From Xiphias gladius (lineage: Eukaryota; Chordata; Actinopteri; Istiophoriformes; Xiphiidae): 64,000 nt of DNA. Below are positions 38,401 to 50,808 of this stretch, piece by piece (the first letter of the stretch is position 1; each line of letters begins with the position of its first letter). The translations under genes and the position numbers were made by a program. The notes under the pieces were generated by a model, which saw nothing but the letters and a program-made list of their open reading frames with translations, had not been told where the DNA came from and did no database searches. The DNA lies in contig NC_053418.1 in NCBI RefSeq assembly GCF_016859285.1, positions 20,946,910 through 21,010,909 on the forward strand, written 5' to 3'.

Positions 38401-40420
38401 AAAGAACAGAGGGGCCACATCAGCGTAATATGGAGTTGTGGACATAAATATTTTTCCTGAAGCCCTTTCAGTACTGAATAAACCTTTATTTAAACGCAAT
38501 GCATGTAACATCAAGTAAAAGAAGACAAACTAGTGTGTCCCAGTGTCATCATCAAATCCAACAAGCGTCTTAGGCTGGTAAGACCATAACATACATCATC
38601 ATTTAGTAATTATTGCTTAGTCTGGACAGAACTTAACCTTCTTCAGGTCCAACAACCCTTACCAGGATCCACATTAGAGAACTGCAGTTTGCCCCAGGCT
38701 CATTAAAACATATTGAGGCTCATTAAAACATAATGCTGCTCCTGTTAAATAGAAAGCCAATAGAAACATCTGACACACTATGGCTCCTGAGTCATTGTCT
38801 CGCAGAAAAAAAAGAGCTTTACAGTACAAGACACATGGCTGAGTAACGTTCAGATAGTACTAGGCCTGCGTGTTCCCATATTAAATGAGAGAACTCACCC
38901 TGTAGAAGGCCAGAGGGACTGATGAATAATTCCTGCCATCTAGCCAGAGGGACGCGAGGTTGCAGGTTAAGGTGACTTCAGTCTTTCTTTGTGATTTATT
39001 AATCTGTTCTTATTTTCTCTGTGCCCATTCCTGTTCACTAATCAGATGGCCTACTACTTCCTTGACTTGTTTCCATTCCTCTGGTTATGTGCACTGTTGA
39101 CTCTGAGAGCATGTTTGACGTGCAGCTCGCTGAGGCAATATTGCCGTTAGATAGTTTGGATTTCGCTTAGGCAGCGTGAGTAAGGTTGTCAAAACATTTG
39201 AACAGCTTGATAAAACATGTTTTTTACAGATGACAGTGCGCCATTTGACGATTAAGCAAGCCATTTGGATAAACTTCCAGAGGGTGATTCAATCTCACTG
39301 ACAGACAGGCTGAAGCAGAATCATGAAGCTCACGTCTGGATGTCAGCATTGTGAAATGCAATGTGTGTGATAAGTCTCACCGTCATGGAAAAACTGACAG
39401 GGCTGCTTTTGAACAACGTTAAACCCTCACTGAGGAGTTTTTTTTAAACTTTATTTTTACAGGCTAAATTGAGTGAGAATAATGTACATGGTTGCTACAA
39501 ATCCCTGTTTTCTTTCCACAACTGGACCTGCATATTTGCAGAAGGTGAAAAATTAGGCAAATAACCATAAAGGATTGGTATTACAACAAACAATGACTTA
39601 TTTCATGTTTTATATGTTATATCGGGTATGTAAGAGCAAATATATATCACTGTTATTTGCCAAAATCATTCACGGACCACGAAATAAACAGTGTGTTAGT
39701 GTACATGGTAATGTGCCCTATGTTTCAGGTCTATTAGACTCCCGGTTGGACCTTTTATGAGCAAACTGTTATCAAACTCCGATAACTGAAATCCAAAATG
39801 ACTAAAAGTACTGTCAACACCAATTACTGACACAAAGCATTTGAACATCCACTATATTTAACCCTGTTGTACAGATGGAGTCTCTGTGACTCCAAACACA
39901 AGCAATGTGTCTAAAATCATCTTTGTAGGCAATTTTCCCAAAGTTAGGGAAAGACATAAAGTTTCAAGGTGATAAAACAATCTTACGTTGTTTTTTTTTT
40001 CAAAGAGATGTCAAAGAGAGCCTAGAGTCTCCAGGACCCCCAAACAGAACATTATGTTTAATGACTGGTCATTTCCACTCAGTGATAATAACTCTAGATA
40101 TATGCAGTGCTCATACCAAGATATCAATCATTATGGGAAAGGGAAAAGCCAAACTGAATGGAATTTTTTTTGCCCTTAAATTCCACAGTGAGTGTTTAGG
40201 CTGTAATGGACCATGATAGGATGGATGAGTCACTCAGGGTCTCTCCCACTGACCTCTCTTTTGGATTCTCTCATCGCTGAAGAGAAACTGTTTCTCCTAT
40301 GTCGCCCACTGCCACAGGAATGTTAGTGTGTGCATGCGTGAGCAAGGCAGTGGGGCTGGGCACTGGACGTTATCTGACACAGTGTTTGTGAGATTCTGAG
40401 ACATGCTCATGGTGTCTGCG
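38401..40420. other. Upstream region of star, no gene seen
   Basis: About 2 kb with only short uninformative open frames and no recognisable RNA gene. It may hold distal star regulatory elements, but no motif cluster stands out. Confidence 0.4.
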
Positions 40421-40454
40421 AGGCAACCTTGGTGACATGGCCGTGACATGTCTG

Positions 40455-40530
40455 TTTATCTTTGGTGATAGCACGGTGGCCTTGTGAGCAGTGCTCTTAT
40501 AAATACAGACACTCTCTAGCGCCAACAGAC
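40455..40530 (+). promoter_or_regulatory. star core promoter: TATA box with SF-1-like and GATA-like sites
   Basis: TATAAATA lies at 40498-40505, about 180 bp before the start codon. TGGCCTTGT at 40477-40485 reads ACAAGGCCA on the other strand, matching the core of the SF-1/NR5A site (CAAGGYCR). TTATCT near 40457 and TGATAG near 40467 are GATA-type sites. In mammals the proximal STAR promoter also places SF-1 and GATA-4 sites just upstream of a TATA-like box (established). Function here is inferred. Confidence 0.6.
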
Positions 40531-40680
40531 AGAAAGCCAACCCCTCTCTACAGCACTCTCAGCTAATTGTCCACTTCTCTCAAAACTTTACAACTCAGCC
40601 AGATTTTGAATCGTTGTGTTCTACTTGATTTAACAGTTTTCCAATTTCCTTAAAGCTGCTAGAAGGTCCTGTGAGAGAAA

Positions 40681-42630
40681 ATGCTGCCTGCAACCTTCAA
40701 ACTGTGTGCTGGCATCTCCTACCGGCATATGAGAAACATGACAGGTGAGTGAGAGAATCCAGTTTTGACAAATATTCAGCACCGTTGCCTTGGCATAGTT
40801 TTCTCCTTGTTTTACTTTAGGCTCAAAAATGCACATTTTCTAAGTTGAGTTCTGCATGGAGCCCAGACTCAGAGTGGCTGAATGAATGAATAAAGACAGA
40901 ATAAAGCCAAATGTTTTCTTATTATATTATTCTCTTGTGATTTCCTTTCTTTTGATACACTGCACATGTAATCAATGGATTTAATATGGTAAAAACTGTA
41001 AGCATTTTATCTGCGTCTCCCAGGTTTGAGGAAGAATGCCATGATGGCCATTCACCATGAGCTGAACAGACTGGCAGGTCCAGGCCCCAGTAACTGGATC
41101 AGCCAAGTTCACAGACGAAGCTCCTTTCTCGGTGAGTTGTTACACGTGGTCATTTGAGTCAATGAAATGCAACACAGATACACATAATGCAAGACTTTAT
41201 ATTACATGTAATACTACTATTTCATTCTAGAAATACAGTAACATAATTGCGGGAAGTTAACAGACAAGATTCACTCGTTCGCCGCTCTGTTTTAAGGTTG
41301 TCGGATTAAAGAGGAGGACGGATACAGCGAAGAGGAGATGTCTTATGTGAAGCAAGGTGAGGATGCGCTGCAGAAGGCCATCAGCATCCTCAGCGAGCAG
41401 GACGGCTGGACCATTGAAACTGTAGCTGTGAGTATTGAGACAGTTTCCACAGAGTAGAATAATAGTTCACTGAAGTATTAAGCTATTTCAAAAGTTATTG
41501 CCGTCGGTAAGTTGCAAGGTTAATTAAAGGTGTATTTCTCATGACTGAAAAATCTTGTGGGAATGTGATATACGCATCTGTGTATTGTTTCAAATTTGAA
41601 AGGAGATACTTGAATACTTCCAGTGCATGTTAACGCCCCTCCACAGGCAAACGGAGACAAAGTCCTTAGTAAGGTGTTGCCTGACATTGGGAAGGTGTTC
41701 AAGCTGGAAGTGATGTTGGAGCAACATCCTGACAATCTTTATGCAGAGCTGGTGGGGAACATGGAGCAAATGGGGGAGTGGAACCCTAATGTGAAACAGG
41801 TCAAGGTAAGAGGAGTTGGAGTTGGAGCTACTTTTTTTGAGTCAGAAAAAGAGATCATCTACATGTCTATCCAAGACTGTCTATATAATTTCACAATGTG
41901 ATCCCACAGATACTTCAAAAGATCGGCGCGGACACAATGGTTACCCATGAGGTGTCTGCAGAGACCCCTGGGAATGTGGTGGGACCAAGGGACTTTGTCA
42001 GTGTCCGTTGTGCCAAACGCCGAGGCTCCACCTGCTTCCTGGCTGGAAAGTCCACACAGCATTCAAAAATGCCCGAGCAGAGAGGTGTAGTCAGGTGAGT
42101 CAAGGGGAGGCACAGTGGGGGAAGTCATTTAATTGGTGTGATATGTGCAAACATTTTTGTGTCTGTAAGGAGAAATGAATGGATAGACTAATCGGGCTAT
42201 TTGTGTGCAGTGGATGGATGGATATACGTCATGCTGTTTAAAGCAGTGTTGTACATTAATCATTACGTTTTTCAGAGCGGAGAATGGGCCTACCTGTATA
42301 GTTATGAGGCCCTGTGCTGAAGACCCAAATAAGACTAACTTCACCTGGTTACTAAATATAGATCTAAAGGTATATGACCGCCACACCTGAGTTGTGATTT
42401 GCAATAAAATGTATTCAGGAACTAGAAGTAAAAACTGTAAAAAAAAAACAACAAAAAAACAAAAAACGTTAATCCAATCTAAACACTGGCTTTGTCTTTG
42501 TCTTGCACAGGGCTGGATCCCAAAGACAATCATAAACAAAGTGCTCTCTCAGACGCAGGTGGACTTTGCCAACCACCTCAGGCAAAGGATGGCTAATAAT
42601 GTTTCTATGGAGATGGCTCATGCCTGCTGA
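40681..42630 (+). CDS. star: Steroidogenic acute regulatory protein (StAR), 7 coding exons
   Basis: Exons 40681-40744, 41024-41131, 41297-41427, 41647-41805, 41910-42094, 42276-42369 and 42511-42630 join in frame to 286 residues (human 285). The N-terminus [20 protein letters not shown] is the mitochondrial presequence, followed by HRRSS, a conserved PKA-type site. The START domain covers about residues 65-281 with [35 protein letters not shown] and the C-terminal helix [19 protein letters not shown]. The Glu in HEV (about 168) and the Arg in SVRC (about 187) correspond to the conserved buried salt bridge. The Ser in KRRGST (about 194) matches the activating PKA site Ser195 of human. StAR moves cholesterol from the outer to the inner mitochondrial membrane, the acute step of steroid synthesis. 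The seven-exon layout is that of vertebrate STAR. Confidence 0.98.
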
Positions 42631-43124
42631 CACAAGATGCCACTTGAGCTTTGGCACAGTGCGCTCAACAGTGGCAGAAGAGCAACCCCTGCTCATTAAA
42701 AAATCATATAAATCTGTTTATAACAGCTGAACAAAATAAGAAAATCCAGAGAGTATTAAGGAGATCAGATGAAGATGATGCCTGTCTGAGATCTGAGCAC
42801 GAATGTCGGTTTCACTTGAAAAATGTGTTTTTTTCTTGCCCCTATGAATAGAAGATCTGTCATGAGATTTTGCTTCACTGACACCAATCTTACACATTGT
42901 GTGCCTTGATTGCTCCTGACACATACATCCACATCACCTCCTTCCACCTTGGCAGACACATTGAGCAAGTGTGAGCAGTAAAACATGTAACACAAACAGC
43001 ATATTGTTTCCTTCTGATAACACCCCAGTTATTGTCCCTCTGTGCCATGAGATCAAACTTTTATTTCAGTGTTTTTATTTATTGATATTGCACAGATGTA
43101 TGACATTACAGTGACTGCCAAGTA

Positions 43125-43130
43125 AATAAA
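43125..43130 (+). terminator. Candidate polyadenylation signal of star (AATAAA)
   Basis: AATAAA about 500 bp after the star stop codon, followed by TG/T-rich sequence. Position and context fit. Confidence 0.6.
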
Positions 43131-46100
43131 CGATTGCAATGTCATTGATATTTATGTTTTTATTATGCTGTTGGAGAAGGAGAAAAGCAGTTTGGAAAAT
43201 GATAACTCTGTCCTATCCTGATGCACGAGAAGCTTGTAAAATATTTTGATGGGCATGCTTAACTACAAAGATAAAGCGAGAAAACACAGCTCACGTGTGT
43301 ACTTTGAAAAACTAACAGCATCTCAAGGCCCATTAGGGGAAAAAAATACACAAGCAAAACAGAAAACTGAACAGAAAACATAAAACCCATCTTGGAAACT
43401 ACAACTGCAACTACACAATTACTCCACTTTGACAGGGGGGAGATGGATGGTGAAGGTTCTTTTTTAAGCCATGGAAAATGTAGATCATAAAAAAAAATGT
43501 CTTCCTTTTGCCTGATGGGTTTTCGGACTGACAGCTTGCCAGAATGAGCAGGTGTTTGGCTATTCAGATGTGTGAGGAGCCCAGCAGCGAGCAGTCCAGT
43601 GTGAGCCAGCAGCACATTCCCCAAGATCAGATAACGGCGGATCTAACCCCAATCAGGAAATCTGTCTTCCATTGTTGCCAGTTGTGTAACCTTTTTCCTA
43701 TTTTGTGTAGTTTTGCTTGATCCAAAATGTTTTGTAACAGCTCATTTTGGAAATCTTGGATGTAGTGCAGATTACAAGGGGCCAGGGTGAATTAACCAGA
43801 TGAGTGGAGGTCTCACTCTGTCTCATAGGATTTAGTTGGCTGCAAGATACTACTCCAGCACTCTGTAATTATGCCATACTGAAGGAAATTTCTGAGATGA
43901 AATAGGAAGTTATGGCTGGCTGTAACCTGTGAACTGTGATAGCCGTTTTTTAGTCTTTCCCCATAAACTTTTTGAGAGTTTAGGCCCAAGAGAAATGCCC
44001 AGTTTGACTGAGCCTGACTCCAGTGTGCATTAAAAAAAAAAACACAAACTTCAGCAGAATAGTTCCAAGTGCTGGCTTGTGTAATGCAAAACAAACTTTT
44101 TTTTTTTCCTTGAAAGAATGTTCCAGAGGGTAATAATTGACATCTGCTTGAAATCCCTCAAAATCTGAACATAAGCAGATGTGAGGAAAGTTGTACCCAC
44201 TCAGAGATCTTGTTCTATTATTTGTGTAATGAGAGGAGTGGAGAAATTCTGGGCAAAGAAAGGGAAAATTATTCAGCGCAGATACTGTAAGTTGTGTAAT
44301 AAGACCAGGAAGACAAAACAAACTATCTGGCGGTCATATTGAATCCCTGGCACCAAAGACAGCCTTGATTAAATCTCTTTTTCTTTTCTTTTTTTTCTTT
44401 TTTTTGTCAACCAATATCCATTTGTGCTTCCTTGACTGAAATGTAGGCAAATTATTGCACTTTATAGGAAACATCAAACACTGTCAAAGTCTTTCGGACC
44501 CCTCCAGAAAAGAAAAAAAAAAGAAAGAAAAATATCTCTATATTATAGGCATTTTCATAATTATTATATTCATAATTTGATTCAGAGATTTTGAGCAAGG
44601 AAGAGTATCTGTGCTGATGGGATGGGAGATGTAGACAGAAAAGGAGGTCACAGGCTCCCTGCTCTCAGAGTCTACAATACAAGGAGAAGGAGAGCGAGAG
44701 CGAGAGAGAGACAGAGACAGAGAGAGAGAGACAGAGCAATGACGTAATGAAGCTAGAGTCCGACAGGAAACCACAAGTCCCAAGATGCAATTGAAATTAC
44801 CGTGGCCACTGGACGGGGGAAGGGAAGCTGAGATTGGAGGGAGAAACAATCAGAAACTGAGGTACTTTTAAAATGCTTCATATCGCATAATATAGTCGGA
44901 CAGGCCGTAGCATGTAATGTTTTGTAGCGTATTTGTTATACCTTAAAGCCAAAAGCAGATTTATCCGTAGTTGCTGTCGTATTTGGGGACAGACTCCATC
45001 CCCGTTACAGTTCAATAGAGCTACGGCTAGCCCGCTGGTTAGCCTGACAGCTGGTTTTTCTTGTGCTAGCCAGGTCTCAACCACTTAACCACACTTGATA
45101 TTCATGACACAGTTCTCTTAGCTGTGTGCCGCAGATTTGGGCTGGCTTGCACGCGGCGTATCCAGGCGTTGCATTCTCGGTTTGAGACGAAGCCGTAGCT
45201 GCGCCTTTGTGCCTGCGGGGCTGCTATCTGACAAATTGCTAGCTTGTTTGTTGCCACAGATAATGTTAGCTACTGGCGTTAGGCTGCTGCTGTGGCTGTC
45301 AAAGCGGCAATGTGTTACAGCAGACAACTGTCATCTGACAAAGAAAAGACTTCTTCGATAAATTTTTTACGATTTTTGTCTCGACACTGTGCCCGTACTC
45401 TGCAGTGCTTTACTCTAGCAGTCTTGGCAACGAAATTTAGGCATTTTGTTTGAGTAAAAGTAGCAATACCACATGTAAAAATATTCCTCTACAACTAAAA
45501 GACATGCGTTGAAAATGTCACTTAAATTAAAGTACCAAAATAAGAAAAATAAAGTTCTCAATTCAGAAAACATAACCCTGTGAGTCTTACACTGTTGTAT
45601 TATAGAATTATTATTTATATGTAATATAATATGTAATCAGCGATTTATTGTTGGAGCTAATTTTTGACTATTTCAAGTACTGTTGGGTAGTTTTATCTAT
45701 CCATAATCTCCATAAAATCATTATAAATTAAATATGTAAAATTTTCATTTGAGAAAAAAGTAGTATAGCTGTCAAATAAATATGATTAAAAGTGAATTGT
45801 ATCGTATTAGAAGTAGAGCAAGGCTCGAGTAGAGTACAAGTACCTCAAATTTGTATTTAAATACAGAACTTGAGGAAATGTACTTATTTGCTTTACACTG
45901 CTAAATTTAGCTTTAGCAAAGAAATAACATACAAAATTAATAATACAAGTTACAATTTTTTGAGGCAATTCAGTTTATAGACCCTTTTCCCAGCAGACAT
46001 TTTGGCTTGTCGTAGCAGAAAAAACACAGATGTAACTGATAACATGAAACACACCTGCGTTCCACTTAAGTTAGCCAGTTCCAGCGTCCTGATACTAACC

Positions 46101-46189
46101 ATCATGTAGGTACTATTTGATTTGTGTGTGGGTCATTAACAGATGTTTATTAACATTGCATAGTTGATTATTCTTTTTGTTCTAGTTTT
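43131..46189. other. star - elmod3 gap with probable elmod3 promoter
   Basis: No coding exon is supported. It holds an AG-rich tract at 44690-44738, a CpG-containing stretch around 44990-45260 that could be the elmod3 promoter or a noncoding first exon, and a MITE at 45450-45901. A possible splice acceptor (TTTTTGTTCTAG) near 46186 may begin the 5' UTR exon that continues to 47009. Confidence 0.4.
45450..45901 (+). mobile_element. Non-autonomous hAT-like MITE (teleost 'AAGTAAAAGTAGCAATACCAC' family)
   Basis: Blocks GAGTAAAAGTAGCAATACCAC, AACTAAAAGACATGCG, GTACTGTTGGGTAGTTT, ATAGCTGTCAAATAAAT, AGAGTACAAGTACCTCAAA and GAGGAAATGTACTTATTTGC occur in the order of a very abundant fish MITE. The terminal CAGTGGTGG motif is eroded here. 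No coding capacity. Confidence 0.7.
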
Positions 46190-46973
46190 CAGATACTGTG
46201 TACATATGACAGCTCCTTCCCAGGACTCTGGCCATACAAGAACTCTATCCATGACCCACATCTCACTGGACACCTGCAGCTCTTACTTTGGACGCGTGCT
46301 GCTGTTTCATATGAGGCTGAAGACATAACACAGCTTTGGTGCAAGAAAATTGAACTGCACCTGTACTGGTACCCCTGGGTGTGTACTGGATTTATCCTGA
46401 GTGCCAGAGTGATGAAGTCGCTCGTACAGGGAGAACCCAGCCCTGAAAAGCAATGCCATCATCCGGCTTCTGTGTGCCTCTGATGGGGCTGAGGAGTGAA
46501 CCCGCTGGCCAAGCATATCTGTGGAGGAGAGGAAGGAGGCAAGTTTCCCGGAAACTTTTGTATTGATGGATAACCATTTCCCCATGTCAGCTCTTGTACA
46601 CGGATACCTGCACATCCCTCTCTGAGTACACATTCAAGGTTAGACTTTGGAGTAGCTAATAAAACCAGGCTCCCATCAAAACCACACAGTCATTGCTATT
46701 ACACACAAACGGAGAATATAATGTGCAAGACATGGATTTCTATTGCCATTGACAGTTTTGTGAGATCATACTGATGACTGTGGACATTGAGTTCTCTGTG
46801 TATATGAGGAGAAAATGAGAAAAGCTTAGATACTTGCAGTCACTACAAATGTGCACTACAGAAACCATGGTGGTCCTTGCATCAGCTCCTCCAGCTCACC
46901 TCAGTCCATGACTTCAGAAGTCTGTAGAGGCCAGGATCAGGAACACGCTCGCCAGCCAACACACTCATATGCA

Positions 46974-49900
46974 ATGGAAGAAGACACTGATGTTACATCC
47001 CATACTGAGGTATTATTTCACCTTTGATCTTAGAGTGTTTACCATTTAATCTCATCCCAGTGTTTGGGTTTACAGCAGTGTAACGCCATTGAAACAGAAC
47101 AGCAACACCTGCTGTTGTGGTCAACAAAATGGAAGTAGGCGCTATCTGATGGCTTTTGCCATACTGATGTAGTCACCCTCAGGGATAAATGTTCCCTTCC
47201 TGCTCTGCACTCTTGTTTAATGTTCATTTGTTTAAGCAGTTCTATCACACGTGTTTAAATTAAGGCCTAAGATAAACAGTTCTACCTCCGCTTTAGCATG
47301 AATCTCTGGTCTGGCTTGCTTGGCATGTTTCCATGGCGGCAGCTGACCGGGCATTTCCCTTATCCATGGCTTGGTTTTCTAGCCACAACTCTCTATCCTT
47401 GTGTATTGTCGCTTTTGTAAATAGTTGGAAAAGTATAGGCAAGTGACAAATTAAAGGAAAAACCAACATACAGTGTCTTAGTAAGGTGTTGAGCCACCAT
47501 GAGCCACCAGAACACCTTCAATATGCCTTGACATTGATTCTACAAGTCTCTGGAACTCTGCTGGAGGGATGAACACCATTCTAACAAAAGATATTCCCTC
47601 ATTTGGTGTTTTGATGATGGTGGTGGAGAGCGCTGTCTAACACGTTGGTCCAAAATCTCCCATAGGTGTTCAATTGGGTTGAGATCTGGTGACTGCAAAG
47701 ACCATAGCATATGATTCAAATCATTTTCATACTCATTAATCCATTCAGTGAACCCTCATGCTCTATGGACGAGGGCACTGTCATCCTGAAAGAGACCTCT
47801 TTTATCAGGATAGAAAGGTTTCATCATAGGATAAAGGTGATCACTCAGAGCAACTTTGTATTGATTTGCGGTGACCCTTCCTTCTAAGGGGAAGAGTGGA
47901 GCCAAACCATGCCAACAAAATGCCCCCCACAGCATAACAGAGCCACCGGATCCCCAGTAGGGGTCAAGCATTCAGGGCTGTACCGTTCTCTTGGTGTAAC
48001 CCACACATGCATGAATCATTTGACCATATGACTTTTTTCCACATCTCTGTAGACCGGTGCCTACGGTTTTTGCACCAGTGAACTCTCCAATGTGCATTCA
48101 TCTTTGTAATGAGGGGTTTATGCACTGCAACTATACTATAATATCTCTCTCTATGTAACTGTCGACAGACTGTTCTTGCTGACACAGTCTGATCACATCC
48201 TGCTATGACATTCTCTTCTGTTTTTCCTTGCATGTCGCACTAATGCACGAGCATCACGGTCATCCAATGTGCGCTGTCGACTACAATTTCCGGCCCTGTT
48301 TACTGACGTCTTTCCCATAGATCTAAATGCAGATGTCACTTTAGTCATTGTTCCTATTGAGACACCAGCCAGCTGAGCAGTCCCCAACAATGAACCCTCT
48401 TTCAAAGTCACTTGAATCTTTTCCCCTTGACATCTTGATTAAAAAATCAGAATCAACTGGGCCATTTCTGCACTCATTTATTCAGGTATTTCCGTTAATT
48501 TGTTACCCATCTGTATGTCCCCTGCTTCGCTGAATGCAACACAACAGGGCAGGAAAAGTTTTCTTCAAAGGAAGTGCACCCTTAAATTACCTGATTCTTA
48601 ATGTGTAAATCTGCCAATGCAGAAAGCATCCTAATAAGAAAGAAGAAGTGAAGTGTTTGCCAGTGTAATATACTTAAAAAATGTACTTAATATTACTTAA
48701 TATTTCTTAATATATTTCACAAATGTGCATTTCATTTCAGGGTTGCCATAATTTAAGAAAATCAGCATAAAATGAGGGGTGTAGTTATAATGGATTACGT
48801 GTCTTCAAAGGAGTGAAAGCTGCAATATTTTTACATTTGTGTACATGTCTGACACATCTGCTCTGTGTGGCTCCCTTCTGTTAGGGTCTGAATGGTTTGT
48901 CCCGTGAATGTAAAACATCAGAGGAGATCACCAATGGACACTCCAACCATAAGCCTGTGAGTACAGCTAAAATTCTAAATCAATTTCTCATTTATCCTCA
49001 GTGTAATTTGTTTTTCTTACCAAGTATTTTATTGAGAATTTGCCTGTTTAAAACCTTTTTTTTTTTTTTTTTTCCACAGGTCATGAATGGACTGATTATT
49101 GGTCATAATGTCAAAGACCACACGAACGGCAGTGCACCACTCAGATCCCTGCCGGTAATTAAATTTCCTTTTTAACATCTCAATTTAAGCGACATAACCC
49201 TCCTTTCATTTAAGGTAATCTGTTATTTGGTTATTGTCCAGATTTCAGCACTGAAGCAGAATGGTCTTCTGCAGACCCTGGCAGCTGGAGGGGACCAGCC
49301 TAAGCCCACAGGTAAAACACAAATACTCTCACACAGCCTCTCTTTTGTTTCACATCCTCTTCCCACAGGAATTTGTGAGTGCATCCTAGATACCAGGCAG
49401 CTGTTGCAGGTAAAACCTCCCGCAGGAGTTAAGGTTGTCTGCTTGGAGGAAGCGCAGAGTCTCAGTGGCACTCTGGATGATGCAGGTGTTTAGAGAGGAA
49501 GAATTTATGACTGAAAATGAACTGGATGGGTGTAGGCCATTGCACCATAGCTCATCGGCTGAGTAGATGCTCATCCCCTTTGAGTGCTACAGTTAGTGAA
49601 ATTTGTGTGTGGAAAGCTTGTCAAACGATTGAGTGAATTAGTTTGGGGTTTTTTTTTTTTACCTCACCTTTGTTATTCTTTTTACAGAGGAAAATGTGGA
49701 GTTGGAAAAGGCCAGACAGGAGTGGGAGGCTCTGGAGAATGTCCAACCAGGTGAGATGCGTCTCGCTATTTCACTTTTTTGCATCAAAATGAAGATAACC
49801 TTGTTGAATTTTTTTTGTCTTTAAGTTGCTGTTTTAAAAGAATAACTTTTTATGTAATATCCCCCAGCTCTCACTGAGGACTCGAACCCAACTCCACTCA

Positions 49901-50776
49901 TCTCCTTCAATGAGGCCTTGCAGTTCTTCCAGACCACAGACCTTGGGGACTTGCTAGTACGAAATGCTACCAACCAAAAATTTTCAGATAAAAACTGTTT
50001 TTTTAAATAATGGCCAAGTCTCAAATAATAGCAGTGAATGTGGTCCACCTGCAGTATAATGGGTCATGTGGCAAATTCAGCATAATGTACATTTCCACAG
50101 CATTATTTCTATAGTGACACAACATTGTCATGTAAAAGCTTCCAAGTGATGGGAAGGGAACTGCTAGAAGCGTTTTATTGTGAAATAGACAGAGGAAGTG
50201 GAGTTTGCATAACAGCTGAAACAAGCAGCAGGAAATTAACAAATTAACAGCAAAAAAAGCAAAAAAGCCAGATGAGAACCCAGCGAAATATGACTCAAAT
50301 AAAGACCTGGGTCCGTCATTGGTGAGGTAAATAAAGAATTTAAATTATGCGGGTGAGAGAGAGAGAAATATCCTTTATCTGCGGTGGCTTCCAACAGCAG
50401 GAAAACTTCACCCACAGCTAAATCAATTAACTGTAAAATACAAAAGTCAAGTGGGTTACTTGTGGATTTGCTTAAAAATTGTAATGATAGCTAACTATAG
50501 CTAACTATAATTTTAAAGCCGTATTGTATTTTTGTCTTCCCCTCCACCTGTAGAAAAACATCCAGCCAACCATTCGCAGGACAGGTCTAGCCGCTATCAC
50601 ACACTTCCTCTTCGGACCTCCACGACTGCACCGGGAACTCTTGGAGGAGAGGGATCTGGTCTTTGCCATCGCTCAGTGTGAGTGTGTGTTTGCTGGGCCT
50701 GTTAGGGTAATCCTCCCGCCAGTAGTAAAACTTATGAGTGTCTTTTATAAACCCCTAATTTTCACTTTTCCATATT

Positions 50777-50808
<32 letters not shown>

